In this document: positions 35,173 to 44,680 of the stretch, piece after piece
Layout: the number at the start of each line of letters is the position of its first letter
Numbering within the stretch: position 1 is the stretch's first letter
Assembly: GCF_000227725.2 (NCBI RefSeq)
Contig: NZ_MU255056.1
Location: 2,220,511 to 2,284,510, forward strand
Length of the DNA stretch: 64,000 bases
Source: Thiorhodospira sibirica ATCC 700588
GTDB lineage: Bacteria > Pseudomonadota > Gammaproteobacteria > Ectothiorhodospirales > Ectothiorhodospiraceae
Direction of reading: 5' to 3'
Program-made: the position numbers and the translations under genes
The notes under the pieces: model-generated
Seen by the model: only the letters and a program-made list of their open reading frames with translations
The model's database searches: none
What the model was told of the DNA's origin: nothing

Positions 35173-36382
35173 CGGTTTTCTTGGGTACGCGAATCAGGCC
35201 CAGCAGGTGCGCCGTATCTTTGAAAAAGATTTTGATATGCGCCAAGGGGCTTTTGCGGGTGAGTTTTTTGTGCATGTACGATTCCCAGGTCAGGCGCTGG
35301 ACATCGGGATCTTTGCACATCATGACAAAGCGCTCGCGGCGTTTGTCGTTGGCATACCAAAAATGCTGCATGATGCCTAGAATCCAGAAAACACGCCCGT
35401 GATCCTTGTGGAAACGCTTGCGCGCCAGTTTGAGCTTGCTGGCATCCCCGGTGGTGAGATAGGCATCGACCGACTCTGCTGCCAGCCGCCCGCCAAGCAT
35501 GGCGTAATAAATACCTTCGCCTGAGGCGGGGGCCACCACCCCGGCGGCATCGCCTGCCAGCAGCACATCACGCCCATTATCCCAAACCCGCAAGGGCTTG
35601 AGCGGGATCGGTGCGCCTTCACTGCGCAGGGTTTCGGTTTGATCCAGGCCCGTATCCTTACGCAATTCGGCCACCGCCTGACGCAGCGAAAACCCCTTGT
35701 GCGCGCTGCCAACACCGACGCTGATGGTGGTGCCATGCGGGAAAATCCAGGCATAAAAATCCGGCGAGAGCTTGCCCTGATAATAGACATCACAGCGGGT
35801 CGGATCAAAGTCCACCGCCTCACTGACTGTTTCAGGGGTCTTGATGATTTCGTGATAGGCAAACACATAGCGCATTTTTTCAGCCCCTGGGATGCACTGG
35901 CGGGCCACCGTGGAATTAGCCCCATCCGCCCCGATCACCGCCCGCGCCCGCACCTGTTCAGGCTCGCCGGTCCGGGCGTGGTATTGAATCACCGCCGTGC
36001 CATCGTCATCGCGCAACAGGCGGTCAAAGGTTCCGGTGCATCGGACGGCGCCATTTTCAGCGGCGCGCTCGCGCAACCACTCATCAAAAGGCTCACGATC
36101 CACCATGCCGACATAGCCATTTTCAATGGGCATATTCACTTTATGATTCGACGGTGAGATCATCCGTGCAGAGGCCACCGTGGCGACCAGCATATCCTTG
36201 GGAATCTCAAATTCTTCCATCGCCCGTGGCGGAATCGCGCCGCCGCAAGGCTTGATCCGTCCGCCGCGATCCAACAGCAAAACAGAACGTCCCAGGCGGG
36301 CCAGATCAGTTGCAGCAATCGCCCCGGCGGGCCCACCACCGATCACGACCACATCAAAGGTTTGTGTAGGATTGCTCGACAT
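35165..36382 (-). CDS. bchP: geranylgeranyl diphosphate/bacteriochlorophyll reductase BchP
   Basis: 405 residues from the ATG at 36382, which has GGTGAG upstream; an ATG eight codons earlier is less likely. The FAD-binding motif is FDVVVIGGGPAGAIAATDLA. GRIKPCGGAIPPRAMEEF, the VIGADGANSTVARQ segment and VLLAGDAAGVVAPASGEGIYYAM are typical of BchP/ChlP. It reduces three double bonds of the geranylgeranyl tail of bacteriochlorophyll a to phytyl, using NADPH. It follows the BCD transporter by 36 bp and precedes the small membrane ORF. Confidence 0.95.
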   Translation of the reverse strand: MSSNPTQTFDVVVIGGGPAGAIAATDLARLGRSVLLLDRGGRIKPCGGAIPPRAMEEFEIPKDMLVATVASARMISPSNHKVNMPIENGYVGMVDREPFDEWLRERAAENGAVRCTGTFDRLLRDDDGTAVIQYHARTGEPEQVRARAVIGADGANSTVARQCIPGAEKMRYVFAYHEIIKTPETVSEAVDFDPTRCDVYYQGKLSPDFYAWIFPHGTTISVGVGSAHKGFSLRQAVAELRKDTGLDQTETLRSEGAPIPLKPLRVWDNGRDVLLAGDAAGVVAPASGEGIYYAMLGGRLAAESVDAYLTTGDASKLKLARKRFHKDHGRVFWILGIMQHFWYANDKRRERFVMMCKDPDVQRLTWESYMHKKLTRKSPLAHIKIFFKDTAHLLGLIRVPKKTDG

Positions 36383-36418
36383 TATTCTCACCGTTGTTGA
36401 AATCATGCAAAAAATTCT

Positions 36419-37765
36419 CTATGGGTTAAGCCGCAACCCATCCGCTGGGGTGCGTGTTTGGGCGGCACTGACACGCGCAGCGAGTGCCCCGGCCAAAAGA
36501 AAAAGCAGCGCCTCTGCGGTAAATACGGTGGCATAGGCCAGTACGACGGAATCGAACAGATAGCGCGTCAGGTCGATGGCGGTGGTGCCCAAAAGACTGC
36601 CCAGGCCAAAGGCTACGGCCTGCGCCGCACCCCATAAGCCCATGCGCAAGCCTTCGCGGCGCTCGCGTCCCCGGCCGACCAGACCCATCATTGACCAGAT
36701 GGCCGCCACGGCAAACACTCCCAGCCCCGCTCCCAGGAGAAACACACTCAGACGCAAAGGCCAGGCCGGGCCGATAAAACCGGCCAATGCCAGACCAAAC
36801 AGCCCCAGCGCGGAGGCCAGACACCCGGCAATCATCCAGCTACGCATCGAACCGATGCGAATAAAGCCCAGCGCGCCACCGACAAAGGCCACCAGAATCA
36901 TCCCCGTCAGGATGCCGATGTTTTGAATCCCGGACAGCGTGGTGGATTCGCCAGGCGTATAGCCAAATACCGCCCCGGCAAAGGGTTCCAGAATGAGATT
37001 TTGCGCGCTGTAGGCAAACATGGAGACAAACACAAACAGCGCAAAGACCCGCGCATCTGGCTCTCGCCAGACCTGCATAAAGGCCTGACGAAACGGGGTC
37101 TTGGCCGTTTCGGGCGTTGGCGGTGCGCCATCCGTCGGCGCTACGGCAGGCGGACGCGCCGAGCCCTCAACCCCCCACAAAGCCAGCACGGTGATGCTAA
37201 AAGCGACAGCCCCAACGCTGGCAGTAATCATGAATAAGCGCTCATAACTAAAGGGGTCAAGGATTTGCCCTACCACGATGGTCGTCACAATAAAGCCTGT
37301 CAGCGTCATCAACCACACAATGGTTGCCGCCCCGGAGCGTTTGTCCGGATGCACCCGCTTGGCAATCAGTACCAATAACGACGTTCCTGCTGCCCCAACG
37401 CCCACGCCAATCACCACAAAAGACAGCACTGCCAGGCCAATCCCTAAGCGGGTATTGTGTTCCATCAAGGCAATCGCCGCCGCCGCGCTCGCCGCCCCCG
37501 CCGCCAACAACAACATCCCACCCAAAATCCACGGGGTACGCCGTCCGCCCAAATCCGAGCCATAGCCCAGGCGCGGTCTGAGCATCTGCACGCTGTAATA
37601 CAGTGCCACCAAGGCCCCCGGCAACATCGCCGGGAGCATCAGCTCCACAATCATCACCCGGTTAAAGGTCGATGTGGTCAACACCACCACCGAACCGAGT
37701 GCGGCCTGCACCAGCCCCAGACGGACGATGCCGCCCCAGCCAAGCAGTGACTCTGGTGCGCTCAT
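36419..37765 (-). CDS. BCD-family (PucC/LhaA-like, Bch2) photosynthetic complex transporter
   Basis: 448 residues with twelve predicted membrane helices. LLGWGGIVRLGLVQAALGSV near the start and RVMIVELMLPAMLPGALVAL fit the PucC/LhaA/ORF428 group of the major facilitator superfamily. Members are thought to deliver bacteriochlorophyll to, or help assemble, light-harvesting complexes. The gene start overlaps the bchG stop (37762-37765, ATGA) and bchP follows, the same order (bchG-orf428-bchP) found in purple bacterial photosynthesis clusters. The exact paralogue (LhaA versus Bch2) cannot be decided from sequence alone. Confidence 0.88.
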   Translation of the reverse strand: MSAPESLLGWGGIVRLGLVQAALGSVVVLTTSTFNRVMIVELMLPAMLPGALVALYYSVQMLRPRLGYGSDLGGRRTPWILGGMLLLAAGAASAAAAIALMEHNTRLGIGLAVLSFVVIGVGVGAAGTSLLVLIAKRVHPDKRSGAATIVWLMTLTGFIVTTIVVGQILDPFSYERLFMITASVGAVAFSITVLALWGVEGSARPPAVAPTDGAPPTPETAKTPFRQAFMQVWREPDARVFALFVFVSMFAYSAQNLILEPFAGAVFGYTPGESTTLSGIQNIGILTGMILVAFVGGALGFIRIGSMRSWMIAGCLASALGLFGLALAGFIGPAWPLRLSVFLLGAGLGVFAVAAIWSMMGLVGRGRERREGLRMGLWGAAQAVAFGLGSLLGTTAIDLTRYLFDSVVLAYATVFTAEALLFLLAGALAARVSAAQTRTPADGLRLNP

Positions 37766-38655
37766 ACCACCACGTTGCGCAAGGCAAAGGCGGTGACCAT
37801 CATCCCCAGCACATACAGGCTCACCCCGGTGGCGTTATACCACGGTGCCAGCTCCCGCGGCTGGCGCAACAGACGCACCATCAGCACCGCCTGCACCGCC
37901 AAAAGCGCCGCCACGGCAGCGGCATGAACCGGCTGATGCCAATAAAACAGCAGCCCCACCACCACAATCTGCGGAATGGCCATGGCAAAGCAGGCGACAA
38001 TCCCGGCCTTTTCCGGCCCCAGACGCACCGGCAGCGAACCCAGCCCCATGCGGGTATCGCCCTCAATGGATTTGAAATCATTCAGGGTCATAATGCCATG
38101 CGCCCCGGCGCTGTACAAAAAGGCCACCAGCAGAATCGGCCAGCCTGGCATCCCTGCCGTGCCCAGGGCCGCCGTCAACATCACCGCCGCCCCGGTCACC
38201 CACGCCAGGCCCTCATAAGAAATCGCCACTGCCGAATTGCCCCACCAGCCATTGCGCTTGAGGCGAAACGGCGGCGCGCTATAGGCCCAGGCCAGCGCCA
38301 GACCGATCACCGTCGCCACCAGCACCACCGGCCCCAGCACCGCCGCCAGCAACAAAGACAGCAGCGTCCAGATAATCGCAATGTACAGCCCCCAGCGCCC
38401 CGGCACCCGGCCGGAAGGAATCGGGCGATTGGGCTCGTTAATCTTATCAACGTGACGATCAAACCAGTCATTCACCGCCTGACTGGTGGCACAGACCATC
38501 GGCCCGGCCAGAATAATACCCGCCACAATAAACAGCCAATGCGCCTGCAACGGCATCCCGGAAGACACCACGCCACAGGCAAAGGCCCACATCGGCGGAA
38601 ACCAGGTAATGGGTTTTAACAGCTCAACAACAGCAGAAGGTTTTGGATACGCCAT
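37762..38655 (-). CDS. bchG: bacteriochlorophyll synthase BchG
   Basis: 297 residues, a UbiA-family prenyltransferase with about eight membrane helices. The conserved diphosphate-binding motif is NDWFDRHVDKINEPNRPIPSG, the chlorophyll/bacteriochlorophyll synthase form, and the second acidic motif is TLNDFKSIEGD. It esterifies bacteriochlorophyllide a with geranylgeranyl or phytyl diphosphate. First gene of the bchG-transporter-bchP-orf unit. No TGT-N12-ACA (PpsR/CrtJ-type) palindrome was noticed in the 210 bp upstream. Confidence 0.94.
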   Translation of the reverse strand: MAYPKPSAVVELLKPITWFPPMWAFACGVVSSGMPLQAHWLFIVAGIILAGPMVCATSQAVNDWFDRHVDKINEPNRPIPSGRVPGRWGLYIAIIWTLLSLLLAAVLGPVVLVATVIGLALAWAYSAPPFRLKRNGWWGNSAVAISYEGLAWVTGAAVMLTAALGTAGMPGWPILLVAFLYSAGAHGIMTLNDFKSIEGDTRMGLGSLPVRLGPEKAGIVACFAMAIPQIVVVGLLFYWHQPVHAAAVAALLAVQAVLMVRLLRQPRELAPWYNATGVSLYVLGMMVTAFALRNVVV

Positions 38656-38868
38656 GAGAAAACAGTTCTAGTGATGACTTGATAGAGAAAACGGGCACAG
38701 CGCCCACGAGAGAGTGCCACCGACAACCACCGGGGCACACAGCAATACCAGCCGCATAACAACGCAAACCGGGGTAAACTATACAGGCTTTTTTTGCGAG
38801 TCAACCAAAACTTTGTTAACTCTCATGGGAGCGCCGAGCCCCGCCCGGCACAGTGACACAAACGCCGG

Positions 38869-39645
38869 TTAGCGCCGTGCCTGCAGGCGTGTGGCGCGCT
38901 CCGGATAGTTCAGCTCCAACACCCGCAAGGCATCATCCGCCAGCGCATACATGGCCAGTTTGCGGTACGCCTTGACCATCGTATCCAGCGCATCAGGAAT
39001 GGACTCAGAGCCCTGAAAATTTTCGATCACATAGCGGGCACGCTGCGCGGCTGCCAGATAGGCACCCCGGCGCATATAATAATCCGCCACCTGGATTTCA
39101 TAGGCCGCCAGCAGATTGCGCAGATAGATCATGCGCTGGCGAGCATCCTCGGCATAGCGGCTCTCGGGATAGGTGCGTACCAAGGTGCCAAAATCCTCAA
39201 AAGCCTGGCGCAATGGGGTTGGATCGCGGCGGGCAGAATCCTGCGCCACAAAGCGATTGAGCAGGCTTTGATCCCGCTCGAAATTAGTCAGCCCCTTTAA
39301 ATACCAGGCATAGGGAACGTGCGCATGGCGCGGATTCATCTGGATAAAGCGATCCAGTGCGGCAATCGCCATCTCTGGCTCTTTTGCCTTATAGTAGGCA
39401 TACGCCACCTCAAGCTGCGCCTGGCTGGCATAGCGGCCAAAGGGAAAGCGCGCTTCCAGAATTTCAAAATATTCCACGGCCTGCGTGTAGTTGCCGCGAT
39501 TGAGCGCGCCTTGGGCCTCATGATAAAGCTGGCTTGCAGACCAGTTTTGCGTGGGATCATCACGCAGTGAGGCACATCCGCTAAAAAAAAGCGTCAAAGC
39601 GAAACATGATATGGTGAGATAATAGACAGAAGCTAAGCGGCGCAT
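38869..39645 (-). CDS. bamD: outer-membrane assembly lipoprotein BamD
   Basis: 258 residues from the ATG at 39645. A lipoprotein signal peptide ends in the lipobox FSGC (Cys near 24), so the protein is anchored in the outer membrane facing the periplasm. Five TPR-like helical repeats follow (LYHEAQGALNRGNYTQAVEYFEILEARFPFGRYA begins the first). BamD is an essential BAM component that recruits substrates to BamA. It is divergent from maf-rng, with about 100 bp between start codons. Confidence 0.94.
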   Translation of the reverse strand: MRRLASVYYLTISCFALTLFFSGCASLRDDPTQNWSASQLYHEAQGALNRGNYTQAVEYFEILEARFPFGRYASQAQLEVAYAYYKAKEPEMAIAALDRFIQMNPRHAHVPYAWYLKGLTNFERDQSLLNRFVAQDSARRDPTPLRQAFEDFGTLVRTYPESRYAEDARQRMIYLRNLLAAYEIQVADYYMRRGAYLAAAQRARYVIENFQGSESIPDALDTMVKAYRKLAMYALADDALRVLELNYPERATRLQARR

Positions 39646-39746
39646 AGTGTGTATCAGGTTAGACCCTTGGGATAATGTTGCTTTTGAGTATAACCCAGCT
39701 TTTAAATTTTCGCTCTGCCCACCCATAGATCAAGGCTGCATATTCC

Positions 39747-40337
39747 ATGTCCCGACTCATTTTGGCCTCGGCCTCACCGCGCCGCCAGCAGCTGCTCGCC
39801 CAGATTGGCGTTCGCTGTCAGATGTATCCGGTGGATCTGGATGAAACGCCGCTCGCGCATGAAACACCCGCTGCCTTGGCAACCCGTCTGGCACTGGCTA
39901 AGGCCAGCGAGGCACAACGGCGCTTGCACACCACTGAAGTGGTGTTGGGCGCAGATACCGTGGTAGCCATCGACGGCGAAGCTCTGGGAAAACCGGCACA
40001 GCAAGCCGAGGCCATCGCCATGCTAACGCGTCTGTCCGGGCGGGAGCATCAGGTGTTTTCTGCAGTCGCTGTGCGTTATGAAAAACACGAGGCGGTTTGT
40101 CTGGTGACCACACAGGTCCATTTCAAATCGCTAACATTGCAAGAAATCACTGATTACTGGGCCAGCGGTGAGCCAATAGACAAGGCCGGCGCATACGCCA
40201 TACAAGGTTTAGGAGCATTATTTGTGAAGTCGCTTACAGGCAGCTACAGCGCGGTGGTTGGGCTGCCGTTATTTGAAACCGGTCAATTGCTGAACTCATT
40301 TGGCATCCCCGTGGGAAAAGGATATGCAAGCCAATGA
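39747..40337 (+). CDS. maf: Maf-type nucleoside triphosphate pyrophosphatase
   Basis: 196 residues. LILASASPRRQQLLAQIGV with the SxSxRR substrate motif, GADTVVAIDGEALGKP and EPIDKAGAYAIQG are diagnostic of the YhdE/Maf branch that hydrolyses dTTP/UTP-type nucleotides to prevent misincorporation. The stop overlaps the rng start (ATGA at 40334-40337), the standard maf-rng coupling. Confidence 0.94.
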   Translation: MSRLILASASPRRQQLLAQIGVRCQMYPVDLDETPLAHETPAALATRLALAKASEAQRRLHTTEVVLGADTVVAIDGEALGKPAQQAEAIAMLTRLSGREHQVFSAVAVRYEKHEAVCLVTTQVHFKSLTLQEITDYWASGEPIDKAGAYAIQGLGALFVKSLTGSYSAVVGLPLFETGQLLNSFGIPVGKGYASQ

Positions 40338-41822
40338 TAGGCACCGAATTGATCATGAATGTAATGCCCCAGGAAACCCGCGTGGCCCTGGTAGAAAACG
40401 GCATGTTGGTGGAGCTGCATATCGAGCGCTCGCGCCGCCGTGGCCTGGTCGGCAATATCTATAAAGGGCGCGTGTGCCGGGTCTTGCCGGGCATGGATGC
40501 CGCTTTTGTAGACATTGGCCTTGAGCGGGCCGCGTTTTTGCACGCCTCCGATGTCGCACCCATTGAGGAAGAGGAATTTCCCGATGGCAACGGCCACGGC
40601 AACAAGCGTGGAGAATCCATCCAGCGCCTGTTGCGTGAAGGCCAGGAATTGCCGGTACAGGTGATCAAAGATCCCCTGGGAACCAAAGGCGCCCGCCTCA
40701 CTACCTACATCACCATCCCCTCACGCTATCTGGTGTTGATGCCCGGCAGCGGCAATATTGGCATCTCCACCCGCATTGACGAAGAAAACGAACGCATCCG
40801 GCATCAAAGCCTTGATGCAGGAACTGGCCATCGAAAGCAATGATCATCACGGCTACATCGTGCGCACCGCCGCCGAGGCCGGCGATGCCGAACTGATCCG
40901 CAAGGACATGGCTTTTCTGCGCAAACTCTGGACCTCCATCAACGAACGCTTGGCCGGTGCCAAGGCAGGCACCGAAATCCATGTTGACCTGCCCCTGGTC
41001 TTGCGCATCATGCGCGAATTGGTCGGGGTAGAAGTCGAAAAGATTCGCATCGATTCCGCCGACACCGCCCGCAAAGTCATCGCCTTTGCCGAGGAATATG
41101 TGCCGGAAATGGCCGCTCGCGTGGAAATCTATGCCGGTGAGCGCCCCATCTTTGACCTGTACAACGTCGATATCGAAATCCGCAAAGCCCTGGAGCGCAA
41201 GGTTGATCTCAAATCCGGGGGCTATCTGATCTTTGACCAGACCGAGGCCATGACCACCATCGACGTCAACACCGGCGGCTTTGTCGGCCATCGCAACCTG
41301 GAAGAAACCATCTTCAAAACCAATCTGGAAGCCGCCCAAGCCATCGCCCGCCAGCTACGCCTACGCAATCTGGGCGGCATCATCATCATCGACTTCATCG
41401 ACATGACCGAAGAAGAGCACAAACGCCAAGTGCTGCGTGCCCTGGAAAAGGGCCTGGAACGTGACCACACCAAAAGCCAGATCTGCGAGGTATCTTCACT
41501 GGGCCTGGTAGAAATGACCCGCAAGCGCACCCGCGAAAGCTTAGAGCATGTGCTCTGTGAACCCTGCGCCACCTGCGGCGGACGCGGCTATCTCAAATCT
41601 GCAGAAACCGTGTGCTATGAACTGTTTCGGGAAATCCTGCGCGAAGCCCGCCAGTTTGATGTCAAAGAATTTTTAGTCCTGGCCTCACACTCAGTCGTCG
41701 ATCTACTGCTCGATGAAGAATCCGCCAGCGTCGCCGAACTGCAAGCCTTCATCGGCATCCCCATCCGCTTCCAGGCAGAAAATCTCTACACCCAGGAACA
41801 GTTTGATGTGGTCTTGCTATAG
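40334..41822 (+). pseudogene. rng: ribonuclease G, interrupted by a frameshift
   Basis: The first frame (40334 to about 40800) gives a normal RNase G start with an S1 domain (LVGNIYKGRVCRVLPGMDAAFVDIG) and ends out of frame at RHQSLDAGTGHRKQ. The second frame, shifted by +1, picks up at KALMQELAIE near 40818 and continues to a normal end at 41822 with the catalytic DVNTGG, the zinc-link CEPCATCGGRG and the C-terminal RFQAENLYTQEQFDVVLL. Together they give the expected length of about 490 residues. The break is therefore one extra base (or two missing) at 40795-40815. RNase G matures 16S rRNA 5' ends. This may be a true mutation or a sequencing error. Confidence 0.9.
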
Positions 41823-41860
41823 CCTGCCTTGCAGATCCATCTCGAGTGGTCGCACCGAAC

Positions 41861-42167
41861 GGGAGCTTACACCTAGATCGTCCCGTTCGCGCTCATCAGT
41901 TTGCGCGGGAAACCCCGACCTTCAGGCCGGGGAGGGATAGCGCAGCACGCAAAGCGTGCTCCTGTTCCCGACGCCTCCTCTTTGGTAGCTTGCTCTCTTT
42001 ATACATGGATGCTATCTTTATTTTAACCGCCGGGCTGGCGGGGTTAGTCTGCACAGAGAACGTAAGTCCCGTGTTGCTGTAAAGCGGCATCGGCTGGTCT
42101 CGTTGAAACAGAAAGTCCTGATCGTGAGGTTAGGAATCCCCGTCCTTTAGGGCGGGGAGGATGTCAA
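41861..42167. mobile_element. IS200/IS605-like remnant without transposase
   Basis: Downstream of rng a 307-bp segment begins near a 9-bp stem pair, CGAACGGGA (41856-41864) and TCCCGTTCG (41881-41889), contains the hairpin CCCCGACCTTCAGGCCGGGG (41913-41932), and ends with CCCCGTCCTTTAGGGCGGGG (42138-42157) followed by AGGATGTCAA. The last part is the subterminal hairpin and TCAA-type right end of IS200/IS605 (IS1341-type) elements. No tnpA or tnpB coding sequence is left, so it is a palindrome-associated remnant that only a transposase elsewhere could mobilise. Confidence 0.65.
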
Positions 42168-42191
42168 CACCCGGATCAAGCGCCGATCTTT

Positions 42192-42432
42192 AGAACCTGT
42201 GCAAATTGTAAAAGACCTTGGGGGGAGCGCCTGCAGCGTACAAATCGCCAAGCGCAGCGAATTGCATACCTTCAAGGTCATCCCCACGCGCTGGGTGGTA
42301 GAGCGCAGCTTCGCCTGGCTGGAAAAGCACCGGCGACTTTGGAAAAACGCTGAGCGCAAGCTCAACACCCGCTTACCATTTATTCACCTGGCCTTCCTGT
42401 GCCTCTTGCTCAAGAGACTTTGAACAGGTTCT
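42192..42432 (+). mobile_element. internally deleted IS5-family (IS427-type) element
   Basis: Both inverted ends are present: AGAACCTGTGCAAA at 42192-42205 and its partner TTTGAACAGGTTCT at 42419-42432 (one mismatch). TA lies at each outer edge, as in the TA target of this group. Between them only the transposase C-terminus survives (42199-42423), with WVVERSFAWLEKHRRLWKN and LAFLCLLLKRL containing the catalytic glutamate. It is a MITE-like deletion derivative, probably mobilisable only in trans. It abuts the IS605-like remnant. Confidence 0.8.
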
Positions 42433-42472
42433 AAGCTCTCGAAGTAGACTGGATGGATAGATCACCGCCACA

Positions 42473-42502
42473 CAAAAAACGCCAGGGATCACCTGGCGTT
42501 TT
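42473..42502 (-). terminator. terminator after the chemoreceptor gene
   Basis: ACGCCAGG (42479-42486) and CCTGGCGT (42492-42499) form an 8-bp stem with a 5-base loop. On the minus strand it is followed by six T residues (42473-42478). It lies 21 bp past the stop of the chemoreceptor and has a T-tract on the other strand too, so it may work both ways. Confidence 0.85.
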
Positions 42503-42523
42503 GCGTTGTGTGTTAAAGCACGC

Positions 42524-44461
42524 TTAAAAACTCTGCCACTCCTCACCACCGCGCTCAGAGCTTGCACTCTGGCGATGGGATGGCGAGGGTTTGGGCAGGG
42601 CAGCGGTTTTGGCTGGGGTACGTGCAGGCACAGCGCCGGTGTGAGCGTTGAGCTTGAAAAAGCCCATCATTTCTTGCAGGTTTTGCGCCTGTTGTCCCAT
42701 GTTTTGGCTGGCCGCTGCTGTTTCTTCGACCAGGGCTGCATTTTGCTGGGTGACTTCATCGACTTGCATGATGGCCTTGTTGACCTGTTCAATACCCCCG
42801 GCCTGTTCTTTGCTGGCGGCGGCCATTTCGGCCACGATGTCGCTGACTTTTTTGACGGCGGTGGCGATGTCTTTCAGGGTTGCGCCTGAACGCTCGACCA
42901 ATTCGACCCCATCTTGCACTTTATCCACACTGTCGGTGATCAAGACCTTGATCTCTTTGGCCGAATCCGCACTGCGTTGAGCGAGGTTGCGCACCTCACC
43001 GGCAACCACCGCAAAGCCGCGTCCCTGCTCGCCCGCCCGCGCCGCTTCTACGGCGGCATTGAGTGCCAATAGGTTGGTCTGAAAGGCAATTTCATCAATG
43101 ACGCTGATGATGTCGGCAATCCGCCGACTGCTGGCGTTAATCGCCCCCATCGCGACAATGGCCTGATCTACCACTTCGCCGCCCTGTTCGGCATGGTGAC
43201 GGGCCACTCGGGCCAGTTCATTGGCCTGTTCGGCATTTTTGGCGCTTTCTTTGACGGTGCTGGTCAGTTCTTCCATGGAGGAGGCGGTTTGCTCGATGGC
43301 TGAGGCCTGTTCTTCGGTACGCTGGCTCAGATCAGAGCTGCCCTGGGCAATTTCTGCGGCGGCTGAGCTGACCTGTGCGGTTGAATCAGTGACCTGCATG
43401 ACCATGGCTTGGAGTTGTGCCACCATTTCATCCAGGGCTTTGGCCAAATCGCCGATTTCATCGCTGCGCTTGAGATATTGCGGCTCAATGCGCTGGGTCA
43501 GATCGCCCTCGGCAATGGTTTTGGCAAAATTGACGCCATAAATAAGCGGTTTGGAGATCATGTTGGATAGGATGATGCCAATCAAAATCCCCAGGACGAT
43601 GGTGATGACAACCCCGCTGGCAATCACCTGGTTGCTCAGATTCTGCGTGGCGATCATGCTATCGGCGGCATCGCGGGCGGCTTCAAAGGCCAGCTTGATA
43701 ACATCTTCCCCCAGGCGTTGCATGGTTGGCAGAATTTCCTGAGTCAGGCGGTCGTCATTGACGATCCAGGTCGCGGCTGCCTCAAAATAGGCCTCGGTGG
43801 CACGCCGGGCGGCATTGACCTGGGCATCACGCCCCTGCGGGTCGAGCTGGTTATAGTAGCCGTCCAGCTGGGTGCGCATCACCAGCATTCGCTGATAAAA
43901 CTCGCGATTGCGATACAGCCGCTCCTCTTTTTCGGCATTCATGATCTCCAGGGCGGTGATATACACGCGCAGGGCTACTGACTCCTGGGTGTTTTGGTAG
44001 TATTGTTCGGCCAGCGTTACCACCGTCTGGCCGTTTTCGGCCATGCGGGTGACGGCGGTGGCATTGGCACGCAAGGCCGCCACGCCCGCCTCATAGCCTT
44101 TGCGATATTCCAGGGTGGCACGCCGTGCCTCGCGGGAACGTGCCAATAAATCGGCATCGCGGGAATGCCTGTCAATGGTATCCAGCGCCTTGATAATCGT
44201 ATCGATGTTTTGCATGGCCTGCTGATAGCTGCTGTCTTGCTCATTGAGCAGGTAATTTTTCTCTTCCTCAATGGTGCGATAGGCATAGCGCTCTACCTGC
44301 GTGGCCTCAACCAGCCCGTCAAATTTAGCGCGGATATCGTTTAGATTAACAATCGCGGTTACGCCCAGAATTGACAAAATCACCAACACCGCCAAAAATC
44401 CCGTCAGGATTTTTAAACGGATGTTCATGCGCAGCGCCCGAGCGCCTGGTGCAGAGTTCAT
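42524..44461 (-). CDS. methyl-accepting chemotaxis protein
   Basis: 645 residues from the ATG at 44461, which has AGAGG nine bases upstream; the ATG three codons earlier is too close to it. A membrane helix (about 15-38), a long helical periplasmic sensor of bimodular (HBM-like) type, a second helix (about 280-305) and a HAMP domain precede the signalling domain with [20 protein letters not shown] and [15 protein letters not shown]. Methylation helices flank the tip. The C-terminus ends [13 protein letters not shown] fits the xWxxF tether that recruits CheR/CheB. The ligand is not predictable. It stands alone, with its own terminator. Confidence 0.92.
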   Translation of the reverse strand: MNSAPGARALRMNIRLKILTGFLAVLVILSILGVTAIVNLNDIRAKFDGLVEATQVERYAYRTIEEEKNYLLNEQDSSYQQAMQNIDTIIKALDTIDRHSRDADLLARSREARRATLEYRKGYEAGVAALRANATAVTRMAENGQTVVTLAEQYYQNTQESVALRVYITALEIMNAEKEERLYRNREFYQRMLVMRTQLDGYYNQLDPQGRDAQVNAARRATEAYFEAAATWIVNDDRLTQEILPTMQRLGEDVIKLAFEAARDAADSMIATQNLSNQVIASGVVITIVLGILIGIILSNMISKPLIYGVNFAKTIAEGDLTQRIEPQYLKRSDEIGDLAKALDEMVAQLQAMVMQVTDSTAQVSSAAAEIAQGSSDLSQRTEEQASAIEQTASSMEELTSTVKESAKNAEQANELARVARHHAEQGGEVVDQAIVAMGAINASSRRIADIISVIDEIAFQTNLLALNAAVEAARAGEQGRGFAVVAGEVRNLAQRSADSAKEIKVLITDSVDKVQDGVELVERSGATLKDIATAVKKVSDIVAEMAAASKEQAGGIEQVNKAIMQVDEVTQQNAALVEETAAASQNMGQQAQNLQEMMGFFKLNAHTGAVPARTPAKTAALPKPSPSHRQSASSERGGEEWQSF

Positions 44462-44621
44462 GGAAGCCATCCTCTCAAGATAAAGCAGTTTTTTATTTGC
44501 ATTGGTTTGGGGGAATTGTGTGGTGTGCGAAAATCTCAATATTGTCCAGTATGACGACCCCTAAATTAAACCAGCAAACAAAATGCCATCTTTTTGAGCG
44601 CCGGTGGCGGTACCTTCCCGG

Positions 44622-44650
44622 TTAAAAAAAGTGGCCTCAAGAAGAGGCCG
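44622..44650 (-). terminator. terminator after sbp
   Basis: GGCCTC (44633-44638) and GAGGCC (44644-44649) form a 6-bp stem with a 5-base loop; on the minus strand a run of T residues follows (44623-44630). It ends the sulfate-binding-protein transcript 31 bp past the stop. Confidence 0.85.
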
Positions 44651-44680
44651 CTCTATGGCAGGCCGACCGACTTCCGCCTT

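Noticed and set aside
37672-38619. 315-codon His/Arg/Pro-rich frame on the plus strand
   Set aside because: Antisense to bchG; the odd amino-acid composition is what the reverse of a hydrophobic membrane gene gives.
38656-38868. Search for a PpsR/CrtJ site (TGT-N12-ACA) before bchG
   Set aside because: No correctly spaced palindrome was found, so no redox or light operator is claimed.
41861-42167. Possible CRISPR-like repeats because of similar hairpins
   Set aside because: There are only a few hairpins, at irregular spacing, without equal spacers and without cas genes anywhere in the window.
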